DNA of 64,000 nucleotides from Atriophallophorus winterbourni (GCA_013407085.1 JACCGJ010014692.1:1-64000), one strand, 5' to 3'; shown: positions 54,288 through 63,757, numbered from the stretch's first letter. The notes: generated from the sequence alone by a model not told the origin. Numbers and translations are program-made.

Positions 54288-55320
54288 TCCGACAAGGATT
54301 TCCGATATCTCCGTTTTTGTTCAATTTCGTAATTGATGCTATCATGGAATTATGCAGCAACGGTGCTCCAGCCTTCGGAGTTCACATAATGCCAGGTGTC
54401 AAGCTTCTCGACTTGGACTATGCTGATGACGTAGTTCTGCTCTTCGATTCGTACAAAGATGCACTGGCGATACTGAACAAGCTATCTAGTATTCTGCCCG
54501 CATTTGGAATGCGTTTTGCACCCTCTAAGTGCATTGTTCTGCTGCAGGACATCGACTTATCAAACAGCACTTTATCACTTGACATTCAGGCGCTTGAAAT
54601 TGTAGATCGCTTTACGTACCTCGGCAGTTGTATCAATAATTCTGCATCGTCAGACGGTGAGGTCTCGGCACTCATTTCTAAAGCGACCGTAGCATTCCGC
54701 AACCTAGGTCACCTCTGGCGTCAGAAAGGACTGTCTCTGTTACTATAGAGTAGAGTCTACAAAGCAGAGTCTACAAAGCGACAGTTCGGTCTGTGTTACT
54801 GTATGGGTGCGAAACCTGGACCATACGTAAAGAACACATTCAGCGTCTCCAAGTATTTGACAACCGTTGTCTCCGTAACATTCTAGGAGTTAGCTGTTAC
54901 AATCGCATACGCACCTATGCTCTCCGAAATAAGTTGTTCGGTAGTAATGTTGATACAGAGGAGCAAATCAACCTGCATAGGTTACGCTGGTTGGGTCACG
55001 TTTTACGGATGCCGAACCGCCGACTTCCGAAACAGATTCTTTTCGCGACACCACATCCAGATTGGCGTAAATCTCGGGGTGGCCAAACCATCACATGACA
55101 TAAACAGTTAAAAACCTTACTAGTAACCTTTCCAAAGTCGGCGCAGCGCGTCTTCCAGGCTGGTGCCTACGCGATCAGAGATCGCAAAGGCTTGTTACGC
55201 TTCAGGATATGTCCAGAAACCGTGTTCATTGGTGGTCTTACACTAAGCATCTTCTTGGAGTGTTTGCTTAACCTTGTATGTTGTCAAGCGGAGTGACGAG
55301 AAAAGCTTGTTATGATGCAT
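54281..55320 (+). pseudogene. RTE-2 RT C-terminal part
   Basis: After the insertion: GFRQGFPISPFLFNFVID, catalytic LDYADDVVLL, FGMRFAPSKC, FTYLGSCIN (frame 54317-54748). A stop and a short local duplication (AGAGTCTACAAAGC, about 54755-54775) come next, then YGCETWTIR, RCLRNILGV and RLRWLGHVLRM (54793-55098). The final DWRKSRGGQ block is present but the end is frame-broken. Confidence 0.82.
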
Positions 55321-55373
55321 GGCACGAAACTTGTTTGAATGCATGTTCCATTCGAGGTGTAGGCACCTCTACC

Positions 55374-55613
55374 CCATTTGTTTGTGCAGCACTTCTGTGC
55401 TGTGTGGCTAACATCGTGCTAAATTGATTGGCCAACGGTAGTGAGCTTCATGCTGAAACACGCTGGAGTTTCACTACCATTTCTATTCCTCCCTCATATC
55501 TGTCTAGGCCTGGGCAACCTGGCAGTATCGTAGCCCACGTTCAGTCTCTGACTGTACGGCACTTTGCCTGGATCAGGCTTGTGCTTTCATATCATACCAT
55601 ACCATTTGTTTGT
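55374..55613 (+). mobile_element. SINE in the RTE-2 3'UTR
   Basis: Insertion 55386-55601 flanked by a perfect 12-bp CCATTTGTTTGT (55374-55385, 55602-55613). It contains CTAAATTGATTGGCCAACGG, GGTAGTGAGCTTCATGCTG, CTAGGCCTGGGCAACCTGGCAG and a CATATCATACCATA tail. This sets the SINE orientation and its 3' (ATACC)-type tail. Confidence 0.88.
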
Positions 55614-56030
55614 ACTTACTCTTCTATAAAATCCGTAGCAATTCAAGTCCCATCCTTACCCATGTTTTAGGATTTTACTTTTTCATGGTTGTATGGCAGT
55701 TAAGCATTCGGTACGCGCTACCGGTGTTGTGCTGTCTGTGATGATGATGATATTTGAAAAATGACCGACAACTCCACCGTGCCTGTTGGCTGGGCAGAGA
55801 AATCGAATGCTGCACCTGCATACGCCAAAAATCCTTAAGTTTTTCTAAAGGGCCTTATGAGGTGTACGCTGCTCATACATAGTGCGAATGGATCTATAGC
55901 AATTGCAATCTATAGAAATAGTATCGGGGAATGTTTATCCAAAACACGTTTTATAATTACTCGCGATGCTGCATGAATTTCCAAACTAATATATGCATTA
56001 GAAAATGCTCGGATATGTATTATTAAAGCA

Positions 56031-56120
56031 CAAGCCTAATCCAGGCAAAGTGAAGCACAATCAGAAACTGGACGTGACCGAAGATACTGTCGGGTTGTCC
56101 AAACTCAGACAAATATGAGA
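56031..56120 (-). mobile_element. SINE fragment
   Basis: AAAGCACAAGCCTAATCCAG to CGGGTTGTCCAAACTCAGAC, a diverged 3' half. Confidence 0.6.
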
Positions 56121-56269
56121 AAGGAAGTAGAGAATAGATTGGATATTATTAGAAAACCCTAAAGATAATTCTTGGCTGATTTATTATGCTTATTACAAAA
56201 CCATGATCCGTCTTTGCTCAACTCTGTTTTTTGGTAAGTTTCTTTGCGCCACAGCCTTTCACCGACAAG

Positions 56270-56580
56270 GAAACCATAAATAGCTGTTGAATACTGTCAC
56301 AGAAGATAAAAAACTCGATAGTACCTCTTGTTCTGAGTCCGATGCCGCTCCTAACTTAGGTGTCGTATGCCCCGGTCGAAGTTTCCTTATAAACATAATA
56401 TACACTAATGCATACGTATTAAATGGGTTGGACTCATGCAAAAAGTCTCTGAAAGCAATTCCGGAATCCTAGGTATATCCGTGACCTGGCTTAAAGGAAC
56501 GGACACGATCTGCAACAGTCTTCTTTCGTCCCCTGCAGACCTCAGATTGAATAGGCCAGACGGTAGCCGCAAATGAAGAA
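56270..56580 (+). mobile_element. Fragment of a CR1-like LINE (ORF1/ORF2 junction)
   Basis: The frame with DAAPNLGVVCPGR and INIIYTNAYVLNGL matches the LINE-B stretch just before and at the start of the endonuclease (SDAAPNLTREGL, then LYTNAQGLL). A shifted VTWLKG and LRLNRPDGS follow. Short and decayed. Confidence 0.5.
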
Positions 56581-56805
56581 TTCTAATATAATTAGAGCAT
56601 GGTAATAATTACCAAGACTGCAGAGGAATGGTTACCGTTGACATTCAATTGGTGTCTAAGATATACACCGACGGTAAGATTTTTTTGTATTGGGCGCCTC
56701 AGCTGAGCAACGAGTCAGAGCAGAAATAGTAAGCCACCTTTGTATAAAGTTGGCACGACTAACCTGTTCAGTAAAATGTGCCCACGCGCAGGTAGATAGG
56801 CTAAA

Positions 56806-56905
56806 CCCATGAGCTTAAGCAGTCAGAGACTGCACGTCGGCTAAGATAGTGTCAGGTTGCCCAAGCCTAGACATATACGAGGAAGAAAAACGAACAGGAA
56901 ATGTA
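56806..56905 (-). mobile_element. SINE fragment upstream of MRPL3
   Basis: CAGTCAGAGACTGCACGTCG, AGTGTCAGGTTGCCCAAGCC and AGACATATACGAGGAAGAAA match the SINE 3' half. It lies about 360 bp before the MRPL3 start. Confidence 0.65.
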
Positions 56906-57261
56906 GGTGCATTTTGCATTTAGTAGAGCTTATTGCCGCTCTCAACCCCTTTGTGACAGCTTCATAACTCCCTTCAAAGCCTAATGCGTACTTTTGAATG
57001 ACCTTTTTTGCTGCATTAATTTGCACCCGTAATTTCACATTGCACTCTCGTCTTTGGATCTATCAAACTAGAAACATCTATTCGAGCCTTCGTCTTCCTG
57101 AATGATATCTTAAATATATTTTTAAACGAAGTGAAGTCCAGAAAAAGGAATTTTTCGCCAAAACTGTTACTTAGACGATGTAAACGTTTAATAAAATGCT
57201 ATTTTTACTTTTACAACTAAGGTTCAAGCCGTGTTGTGAACAGCACCATCTTTATGACAAA
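56906..57261 (+). promoter_or_regulatory. Presumed MRPL3 upstream region
   Basis: About 350 bp before the proposed start codon, AT-rich, with no repeat recognised. The promoter and 5'UTR should lie here by position only; no defined promoter element was assigned. Confidence 0.3.
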
Positions 57262-57293
57262 ATGACTACAAACTTGTCTTATCAATTTTCCCG
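57262..57293 (+). CDS. MRPL3: Mitochondrial ribosomal protein L3 (uL3m), exon 1
   Basis: Proposed first coding exon, MTTNLSYQFS plus two bases of an Arg codon, ending CCCG before GTATGT. Joining it to 57331 keeps the frame and gives a Ser/Arg/Ala-rich, acid-free N-terminus, as expected for mitochondrial import. An in-frame ATG at 57196 would add 22 residues; I prefer 57262 because the extension looks less like a presequence, but this is not certain. uL3m is a large-subunit protein placed near the peptidyl-transferase centre. Confidence 0.6.
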
Positions 57294-57330
57294 GTATGTA
57301 CTGCTTAGCTTGTTGAATATGCTCTTTCAG
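57294..57330 (+). other. MRPL3: MRPL3 intron 1 (37 nt)
   Basis: GTATGT at the 5' end and CTCTTTCAG at the 3' end. Reading through instead meets an in-frame TGA at 57314. Introns of this tiny size are a known feature of flatworm genes. Confidence 0.6.
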
Positions 57331-57658
57331 ATTCTCCATTTCCGCTGTATTCGCTACTCGCCGCCAGTCCTCTGGTTTCGGGTCCAAACAGATCTATCCA
57401 TGGATGGATCGAAAAAAACCATATTGGGTCACACAGAAAGCAAACCCTGATCTGGATCAAGATATTACCAAAGAAAACAAAGAATTTCTTCTAGCGGACA
57501 GGTTGAAATACCTCGAAAGCCCAATCACTGTACCTCAATGTGAACCGAGACCCTGGATTCCAAATGTCACTCAGCGGTGTGGTCTGATTGGAATTAAACT
57601 TGGAATTTATCCAATGTGGACCAAGACCGGTCGTAAATTAGATTGCACAATAATTCAG
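57331..57658 (+). CDS. MRPL3: Mitochondrial ribosomal protein L3 (uL3m), exon 2
   Basis: Continues the presequence (FSISAVFATRRQSSGFGSKQ) into the mature N-terminus (PWMDRKKPYWVTQKAN, DITKENKEFL) and the start of the uL3 domain, RCGLIGIKLGIYPMWTKTGR. The last block corresponds to the vertebrate MRPL3 segment around RVGLIALKLGMMPLWTKDG, compared from memory. It ends ATT CAG (phase 0) at a GTGATT donor at 57659. The spacing between the WVT block and the GLI block fits MRPL3 proteins. Confidence 0.88.
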
Positions 57659-57774
57659 GTGATTTTCGTTCGCTTTTGTTTTTAAAATGTCTAAATTTGG
57701 AGCCAATACTCGCTCATGCGCTAACACGGATGCGCATCTGTCCTGCGTATGCGACACCGTATTAAACGCATGTG

Positions 57775-57945
57775 CCACCGGTACTGAGCTGCGTGTGGAA
57801 ACACGCAGGATTCTCATTGTCCTATCATATTATATGTCTAGAATTGGACAACCTGACGGTTTCTAAGCTCACTTGCAGTCTATGACTGTGCGGCACTTGG
57901 ACTGACTCCAGTATCTTGAGTTCATACATGCATACCCGCGCTAAC
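57775..57945 (+). mobile_element. Old SINE copy in MRPL3 intron 2
   Basis: Diverged: GAGCTGCGTGTGGAAACACG, TATGTCTAGAATTGGACAACCTGACGG, TGACTGTGCGGCACTT. Confidence 0.6.
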
Positions 57946-57964
57946 ATATTGGTTGGATGGCACT

Positions 57965-58175
57965 GGCTTCATCATTATCATCAACGACAGCATTACACCG
58001 GTAGCACATACCGAATGATTAACTGCCATACAACCATGAAAAAGTAAAATCCTAAAAGATGAGGAATGGTGGGACTTAAATTGCTACGGCTTCTATAGAA
58101 GAGTAAGCACAAATAAACTGGGAAGAGGTGCCTACACCTCGAATGGAACATGCATTCACACAAGTTCCGTGAACG
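57965..58175 (-). mobile_element. RTE 3' fragment (RTE-2 family) in MRPL3 intron 2
   Basis: Read on the minus strand this contains CATTCGAGGTGTAGGCACCTC, CTTCTATAGAAGCCGTAGCAATT, CATGGTTGTATGGCAGTTAA and a TGATGAT-type end, matching the RTE-2 3'UTR at 55345-55750. It lacks the SINE found there, which independently confirms that SINE as an insertion. Confidence 0.75.
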
Positions 58176-58384
58176 AGTAGAGCGACATCAGCACGGCAGC
58201 TTCCTTGCGGCTTTCACTGTCATGGCACTGACTTACGTATTACGCAACCGTTCGTCATAGCGTTTTGATGTACCAGTTGATGACGCACATTTTAACAATT
58301 GTAATTACCGTCGTACCATGTGACAAGAATGAAAACTGATTGAGTTTGCTTCCACGATTATTTTTGATTTTTTTATTCCTTATC

Positions 58385-58606
58385 GGGCCGCTGGGTCCAT
58401 TGGGCTAATGCAGATTTCCGGTTTACTTAACACGACGCTGTATCTGTGGCAGCATTTCATCTACTGGACGAGATGATAAGTTATTATTTCTCCGCACATA
58501 TTGGCATTGTGTGAAATACATTTTCGCAAAATGTACACAACCACTGCGGGATTAGAACTAGGGCCTGTCGATTGCAAGGCGCATGTTTTAACAGCTGATT
58601 CACCGT
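58385..58606 (-). mobile_element. tRNA-like repeat, possibly a tRNA-derived SINE
   Basis: On the minus strand, 58606-58543 reads like a decayed tRNA: an anticodon-arm-like GCGCCTTGCAATCG and a B-box-like GTTCTAATCC. The T-arm lacks the standard GTTCGANNCC and I could not close an acceptor stem. A body of about 150 bp follows. It could equally be chance or a tRNA pseudogene. Confidence 0.3.
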
Positions 58607-59220
58607 TGTTACATATATTTTGCTCTGTTCGTATCTAAAGCTTTTTTAACTGAACGTTTCAATTGATGTTTAACCGCCTTAACTGTTATTAAATCCGTAG
58701 CTCTCTAAATCTCTTCTATTGTTTTTCGTGCTTTTATGATGGTTAATTGTCTACGCTTGGTATCAATCTACGGCCTATAAACGCTGTGCTTCATTATTGG
58801 ATACCTCCTTGTAGCAAGATAATACACAAAACTTATCTACTTCGTCCTATAGCCGTTGGCAGATGACAAATACCTACCATAATCAATCAGGTTGTAATAT
58901 AAACTTACGAAGTCTTTCTCATTGTTGCTGTTTGTCCCTCTTTTGATCAATTTGGCCGGTCCAGATCTTTTAAAAATATCCGTATTTGGACACTTTTCCA
59001 TCCAGTACGCCCCACGTTTGGCTTCAGGCTTTCACACACCGTATGATCAGTTTTCACATTTGTAGAAGCAGAAAACCCTGAACAATATTGAATGACATCA
59101 GTTTGTTTGGCCCTAATAGCCAGATGACCTTTTCCGTATGAAACTCATTGCTGACACTCAATTACGGAAACAATCACAAAATTTTTCAGCCCAATTTTCA
59201 TTTCTCCGCGTTTTTTCCAG

Positions 59221-59491
59221 ATTCCGGACAATCATGTCATTCGATATGTTCCTCCGGAAAATATTGATGACTATCTAAGCCTGCGTACTCCAAGAGGCTT
59301 CTGGTTTAACGATCAACACGCTCCTTCTTGGGTAACACAACGGCGTTGGGGCCTGCAACTTGTCGGCGCAGTCAGTGCTGACCCGATTGAATTTACCGCC
59401 TCCTGGTGCGGATTATTCAAAGCAGCCGGAATCCCACCAAAGCGTAAAATCTCCAGATTTTTGGTCAGCCCGGATGCTGCACTCGATCCAG
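59221..59491 (+). CDS. MRPL3: Mitochondrial ribosomal protein L3 (uL3m), exon 3
   Basis: Starts in phase 0 after TTTTTTCCAG with IPDNHVIRYVPPENID, then RRWGLQLVGAVSADP, then CGLFKAAGIPPKRKISRFLV and SPDAALDPG, ending with one base of the Gly codon before GTATTT. These correspond to the conserved uL3m blocks between the N-terminal strand and the GT-L-xx-HF segment (the PPK and DAAL signatures). The phase-1 end matches exon 4. Confidence 0.9.
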
Positions 59492-59689
59492 GTATTTTTA
59501 CCACTCGCACATGAAGCCTGTGACCCGTGCTCCAATCAACGGCAGTTCGAGAACTGTTTTATTTATTTATTGTATGCTAGCTAGCATCCCCAGTGTTAAC
59601 ATGCCATGGGTTTTTGTTCCATTAGTGTAGAGACAATCTTTACAAGCTATCCCAGTCCAGCATTTAGCCAAACAATGTCCAATATATGT

Positions 59690-59866
59690 TACCGTGGAGC
59701 TGCATGCTGAAACAGGCTGGAGTCTCACTATCATTTCCCGTTCTTTTTTCTTCCTCATATTTGTCTAGGCCTTGGAAACCTGACAGTAACTTAGTCCACG
59801 TGCAGTCTGTGGATGTGCGGCACTTTACCTGGTTCAGGCTTGTGCTTTCATACCATACCGTGGAAA
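59690..59866 (+). mobile_element. SINE (5'-truncated) in MRPL3 intron 3
   Basis: GAGCTGCATGCTGAAACAGG, TTGTCTAGGCCTTGGAAACC, ACTTTACCTGGTTCAGGCTT, CATACCATACC tail. Confidence 0.78.
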
Positions 59867-60477
59867 TGATATGTATTTATAAGATAAGTCAAATGTAAAT
59901 CCTTGTATGAAACGAAAACAATAAGTGGTCGTTTTGCTCGACCCAGCACAAACTAGAACTTCCTTCTTTGTAAGTACTAAAATTGTGGTATTAATGCCAT
60001 ATTTTGCTTGCACTTAGAGAATGCCGCAGCACGATACTAGGATTTTAATGAAACCTCAGTGACTGTTAGTATCCAGACAATCTGCATTCACCGTGTTCAA
60101 TTCGAGTGTGCTAACTTAAAATCAATGTGCATCAGTTATTCACGCCCGGAGTCGCCAATGATGCTTCATGGTAATGCTTCAAAACGGTTCGAACTTACTC
60201 AACTGTTTTTGGTGAGGCATTTCCAGTTAATGGAGTCCCATCACAAATTCTGAGAGACACAAGACTTAATTACTTTGCTTTAGCCTTTTCTTCTGATCGT
60301 AGACAACGGTTTTTATGTTTTATTCTACTTATTAATGGAAAGTAGCAGTAGCATTGGTTCGTCAGTCCCGGTGGTGTAAATTCTGAAGAACTTGGTAACA
60401 ACAGCATTATAACGCTCGATTCAGAATAATTCTGATTTTCCAATTTCGAACTCTGCGGTTCGTTCTATTGGCACTTT

Positions 60478-60970
60478 CGAACATGCACGGGTGTGCAATC
60501 GTGCAGCATTTATGTGCTGTGCGGCTAACATCGTGCTAAATTGATTGTATGAAAGCACAAGCCTGATCCAGGCAAAGTGCCGCACAGTCAGAGACCGCAT
60601 GTGGGCTAAGATACTGTCAGGTTGCCCAGGCCTAGACAGATATAGGGGAGGGGAAATAGAAATAAAGATGGTAGTGAGACTCCAGCGTGTTTCAGCATGC
60701 AGCTCACTACCGTTGGCCAATCAATTTAGCACGATGTTAGCCGTACAGCACAGAAATGCTGCAAGATTGCACATCCGTGCACATGCACATCCGTGCAACG
60801 GTAGTGAGCTGCATGCTGAAACACGCTGGAGTCTCACTACCATTTCTATTTCTATTCCCCCCTCATATATGTCTTGGCCTGGGCAACCTGACAGTATCTT
60901 AGCCCACGTGCAGTGTCTGACTGTGCGGTACTTTGCCCGGATCAGGCTTGTGCTTTCATACCATACCATA
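60478..60970. mobile_element. Two SINEs in opposite orientation, one inside the other
   Basis: A plus-strand SINE (60478-60546 and 60797-60970, with CATACCATACC tail) is interrupted after CTAAATTGATTG by a minus-strand copy (60547-60796, starting TATGAAAGCACAAGCC). The two 3' halves form an inverted repeat of about 170 bp separated by about 75 bp. Confidence 0.82.
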
Positions 60971-61145
60971 CTTTCGAACGTCATTTCCCTAAGCGAATAT
61001 TGCTTCCCACTTCACTTTTGTTGCATGGCTATCTAAACCTAATTTTATTTTCTCGAACTAATGAGGGCAACTGCTTCAAAATTGTTAGTTAAATGGCGAA
61101 ATATGAGCATTTAGAAATTTTTATTTAGCTATTCACCTTTTTCAG

Positions 61146-61206
61146 GCACCCAGTTGTTTGTTCATCATTTCCGAATTGGTGACTACGTCGACGTAACAGC
61201 GAGAAC
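61146..61206 (+). CDS. MRPL3: Mitochondrial ribosomal protein L3 (uL3m), exon 4
   Basis: A 61-nt exon completing the Gly codon and encoding TQLFVHHFRIGDYVDVTAR, ending AC before GTAAGT. This is the uL3 signature just before the highly conserved IGKGFQG segment, which should start the next exon. That segment was not found up to 64000, so the gene continues outside the window or across the repeats at 61.6-63.8 kb. Confidence 0.9.
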
Positions 61207-61591
61207 GTAAGTTGTTTTATTTGCTTTCTCAAACATCGAAAATTGGTATGAAAAAATATTTTTGGACGGATAACTGTTCCGGTGTTCGTTTCCCTCGTTT
61301 TGTGATTCGTTCACCAACATGTCCATCTGTGCGTGGGGATCAAGCTTATTGCATATTTTTTTCTGATTTTCCGCTTGGGGTTCGATCAGCTGTTTTTTCA
61401 ACTCAGCTCACTTTTGAATTGACGGTCCAATCTCTTACATGAGGGTTTCAACAAAGTTAGTGAAAGCCAGTATTTCAATGGTTGCTCAGTCTTAATGTCT
61501 TGAAACGTTATCTTTACCACGTTCCAACTTTCGCTTCATCTTCAATACAAGTATTTTGAAGTGATGATTCTTAATTCCGTAGGTACAGTAT

Positions 61592-61825
61592 GGTATGAAA
61601 GCACAAGCCTGATCCAGGCAAAGTGCCGCACAGTCAGAGACTGCACGTGGGCTTAGATACTGTCAGGTTGCCCAGGCCTAGACAGATATGAGGAAGAAAA
61701 AAGAACAGGAAATAGTAGTGAGAGTCCAGCCAGTTTCTGCATGCAGCTCACTACCTCTTCCCAATCAATTTAGCACGGTGTTAGCCGCACAGCAGAAGTA
61801 CTGCACGATTGCACATCCGTGCCCT
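61592..61825 (-). mobile_element. SINE (long form) in MRPL3 intron 4
   Basis: GGTATGAAAGCACAAGCCTG to GCACATCCGTGCC, a near-complete copy with all landmark blocks. Confidence 0.82.
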
Positions 61826-62109
61826 TTCAAATTCATCCGTGGGTACTTTCTACTTGTCTTCTTTTGCTATCAATCCTTGCGCACGTGAACTTTTAAAAAA
61901 TGCTCTCCCTTGCGTCTACAGATCATATTTTCGTACATGTGGTATTATGACGATTGATCGTTTGGGGTCCCGTTTCCTTGGTTGTTCTGTTGATTTCGCT
62001 AAAAATTTATTTTATGTCGGCAAAACGGCTTTGGCTCATGCTAGCCTATTAATGTTGAAATCTAATAATGCTGAATGCGAAAGAGAGAGAGATGAGCACG
62101 GATTGCAAT

Positions 62110-62198
62110 CGTATATATATATATATATATATCCTATATATATCTATAGATACTATATATATATATAGATATATATATATATTCTATATATATATATA
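62110..62198. repeat. (TA)n microsatellite with the pogo-like insertion point
   Basis: TA/ATAG repeats of about 90 bp. A further TA tract lies at 63318-63337, on the other side of the pogo-like element. Confidence 0.85.
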
Positions 62199-62200
62199 CT

Positions 62201-63316
62201 CAAATCTCGGTACTATGCCACTCTCGCTACTATGCCACTTTTGCTCGGTCCCGACAAAATTCAATACAAAATAAATTTACTATGCCACTCCCTACTCTCG
62301 TTACTATGCCACTATTCTGTGACTATTTAAAAGTGCATTTTCGCATTTTTGCGCATTTTAGTCAGCCGGTTTCAAGGTCAAACACGCGATGTTTCTCCCT
62401 GACGCCAGCTACAACAAGCCAATCACCTCACGCACAACGACAAGCCTCTTTCCTACTCTTGCTTTAAGTATCGATAGATAGACCCACGAAAGCGCGCGCA
62501 CAAACAGACACTCACAACAGTGACATCGTTATTTTTCAAACTATTCAGCCCATAATGTCAGCTCAGAAACGCAAGCGAACCGACTTTACGCTGAAGGAGA
62601 AGTTCGAGATCATCGATGCTGCGAAGAAGGAGCCGAATCAGTCCAAGTTGGCGAGGGAGATTAGCAAGAAATGGAGCGTCGAAGTTAAGAGAACCACCGT
62701 GAAGGGCATTCTCAGCAAGAAGGATGCAATTGAAGCTGCAATCAAAGCTGGAGTTCCATCGAAGCGCGTGAAGCTGACGCAGCCTCACGACCCGAAGTTT
62801 GAGGAGGGAGTGCTGATGTGGCTGAAGCATGCAAGAGGACTGAATCTTCCTGTCAGCGGCGATCTGATCAAGGAGAAGGCGATAAAACTAACCGAGCTGA
62901 TGCACATCCCAGACTTCATGGCAAGCGACGGTTGGTTAGACAGCTTCAAGAAGCGCAATGGCGTCACGTTCAAGACAGTGCAGGGCGAAGCTGGAGCGGT
63001 GGAGTCCTAATCCTTTATTAATTGGCAGCAGCAGGTTCTCCGGCCCTTACTCAGGCAGTTCTCTTCAGGTGATGTCTTCAACCTGGACGAGACTGATGCA
63101 AGCGTGTGATCGACTAGACAACGAGATGAACGAGATCTGACGAAAGAAGTTGCGTCAGCCGACGATTTCTGTGAGCTTTGGACTGATCGATTAAGCAAAT
63201 AAATGATGGACTTGAGAAACTGAAGCCGTTTTCACGAAACCTCGTTATTATGCCACTCTCGCTACTATGCCACTTTTGCTCGGTCCCAACGGGTGGCATA
63301 GTACTGAGATTTCAGT
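62201..63316 (+). mobile_element. pogo/Tigger-like short DNA transposon
   Basis: Ends are inverted: AAATCTCGGTACTATGCCAC at the left (about 62202-62221) and, on the other strand, GAAATCTCAGTACTATGCCAC at the right (about 63293-63313). It lies between TA repeats, fitting TA target choice. TACTATGCCACT recurs several times near the ends (62211, 62229, 62279, 62302, 63252, 63261) and probably contains transposase-binding sites. The length is about 1.1 kb, roughly half an autonomous element. Confidence 0.75.
62555..63010 (+). CDS. Transposase DNA-binding domains only (CENP-B/pogo type)
   Basis: A 151-aa open frame. It begins with a pogo/CENP-B N-terminal helix-turn-helix (KRKRTDFTLKEKFEIIDAAK, then QSKLAREI). 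A second CENP-B-type DNA-binding domain follows (FEEGVLMWLKHARGLNLPVS, IKEKAIKL, ASDGWLDSFKKRNGV). The DDE catalytic core is missing: after the stop, 63070-63090 still reads VFNLDET, the first catalytic Asp motif, and 63110-63160 resembles the far C-terminus. The product could bind element ends but not cut. It could be a repressor or simply a deletion derivative. Confidence 0.75.
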   Translation: MSAQKRKRTDFTLKEKFEIIDAAKKEPNQSKLAREISKKWSVEVKRTTVKGILSKKDAIEAAIKAGVPSKRVKLTQPHDPKFEEGVLMWLKHARGLNLPVSGDLIKEKAIKLTELMHIPDFMASDGWLDSFKKRNGVTFKTVQGEAGAVES

Positions 63317-63340
63317 GTATATATATATATATATATACTA

Positions 63341-63757
63341 CCCGGTTGCCCAGGCCGAAGTAGAGGAGTTGATCTTGAGGACTCCGACCTCAAGCCTTCG
63401 GCCCGAAAGCCTAACCCGCAAGGCAGCGGAGCGAGATTAAGGATCGCACCTATCGGGGCCGGATACTGTAGATACAGTTCACAAGCCATTCGCGCAGGGA
63501 CTCCCGACATCATCCCAAACCAGTCGAGCCGGTGATCCTTGCGGATTCATACGCCTCCCCTGGTATACAATGTCCACAATGGACAAGGAGACTGTGTTTG
63601 TCTGGCTTCTCACCATTGACCAACCTGGTATGAGTAACTCAAAAGATGCCACGAAGACATTACCCAGTATAGCTCAATGGATCATCGAGGCACGCAAGCC
63701 GCTGCACCACGTCAAGGTCTAGTCTCGGCGCAACGGAGTCCAGTCTCGGCGCAACGG
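63341..63757 (-). mobile_element. RTE 5' fragment with candidate ribozyme
   Basis: On the minus strand it starts CCGTTGCGCCGAGACT, runs through CCATTGAGCTATACTGGG and CTCATACCAGG (as in RTE-2) and ends at CTACTTCGGCCTGGGCAACCGGGTAG. The coding region is absent. The first 21 nt of the element are present twice in tandem (63757-63737 and 63736-63716). Confidence 0.75.
63631..63736 (-). ncRNA. Second copy of the candidate HDV-like ribozyme
   Basis: On the minus strand, P1 is CCGTTGC (63736-63730) with GCAGCGG (63705-63699), again exactly 24 nt apart. P3 is ACC/GGT with a TTGACGT loop. P2 is GACT with AGTT (one wobble). A P4-like ATGTC/GGCAT hairpin has a TTCGT loop. Relative to RTE-2, P1 has two compensatory pair changes and one change to a wobble pair. 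Confidence 0.45.

Larger units (their letters stand above)
51375..55751 (+). mobile_element. RTE-2: full-length, decayed RTE LINE
   Basis: Flanked by a perfect 11-bp duplication ATTTGAAAAAT (51364-51374 and 55752-55762), so both ends are certain. It starts CCATCGCGCTGAGACTGG and ends in GAT repeats. The coding region is RTE-type but broken by frameshifts and by a short element at 53835-54280. A SINE sits in the 3'UTR (55386-55601). A 3' fragment of the same family occurs inverted at 57965-58175. Confidence 0.9.
57659..59220 (+). other. MRPL3: MRPL3 intron 2
   Basis: 1562 nt, GT to TTTTTTCCAG. It holds a SINE relic, an inverted RTE 3' fragment and a tRNA-like repeat. 58606-59220 shows nothing recognisable. 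Confidence 0.85.
59492..61145 (+). other. MRPL3: MRPL3 intron 3
   Basis: 1654 nt, from GTATTT to CTTTTTCAG. It contains four SINE segments. 59867-60477 shows nothing recognisable. Confidence 0.85.

Noticed and set aside
57196..57261. Upstream in-frame ATG as MRPL3 start
   Set aside because: Possible, but the added residues (MLFLLLQLRFKPCCEQ...) include acidic residues and Cys pairs not typical of an import presequence. 57262 is preferred without proof.
58543..58606. Functional tRNA gene
   Set aside because: No standard T-arm and no closable acceptor stem. Kept only as a low-confidence tRNA-like repeat.
60797..60845. Possible hammerhead ribozyme in the SINE (CTGAAAC near a 9-bp inverted repeat)
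   Set aside because: The CTGATGA and GAAA cores in the right order with three stems are absent. Only the GGTAGTGAG/CTCACTACC stem is present.
62100..62200. AT tract as replication origin or CRISPR-like array
   Set aside because: A plain TA/ATAG microsatellite in eukaryotic DNA, with no spacers or array structure.
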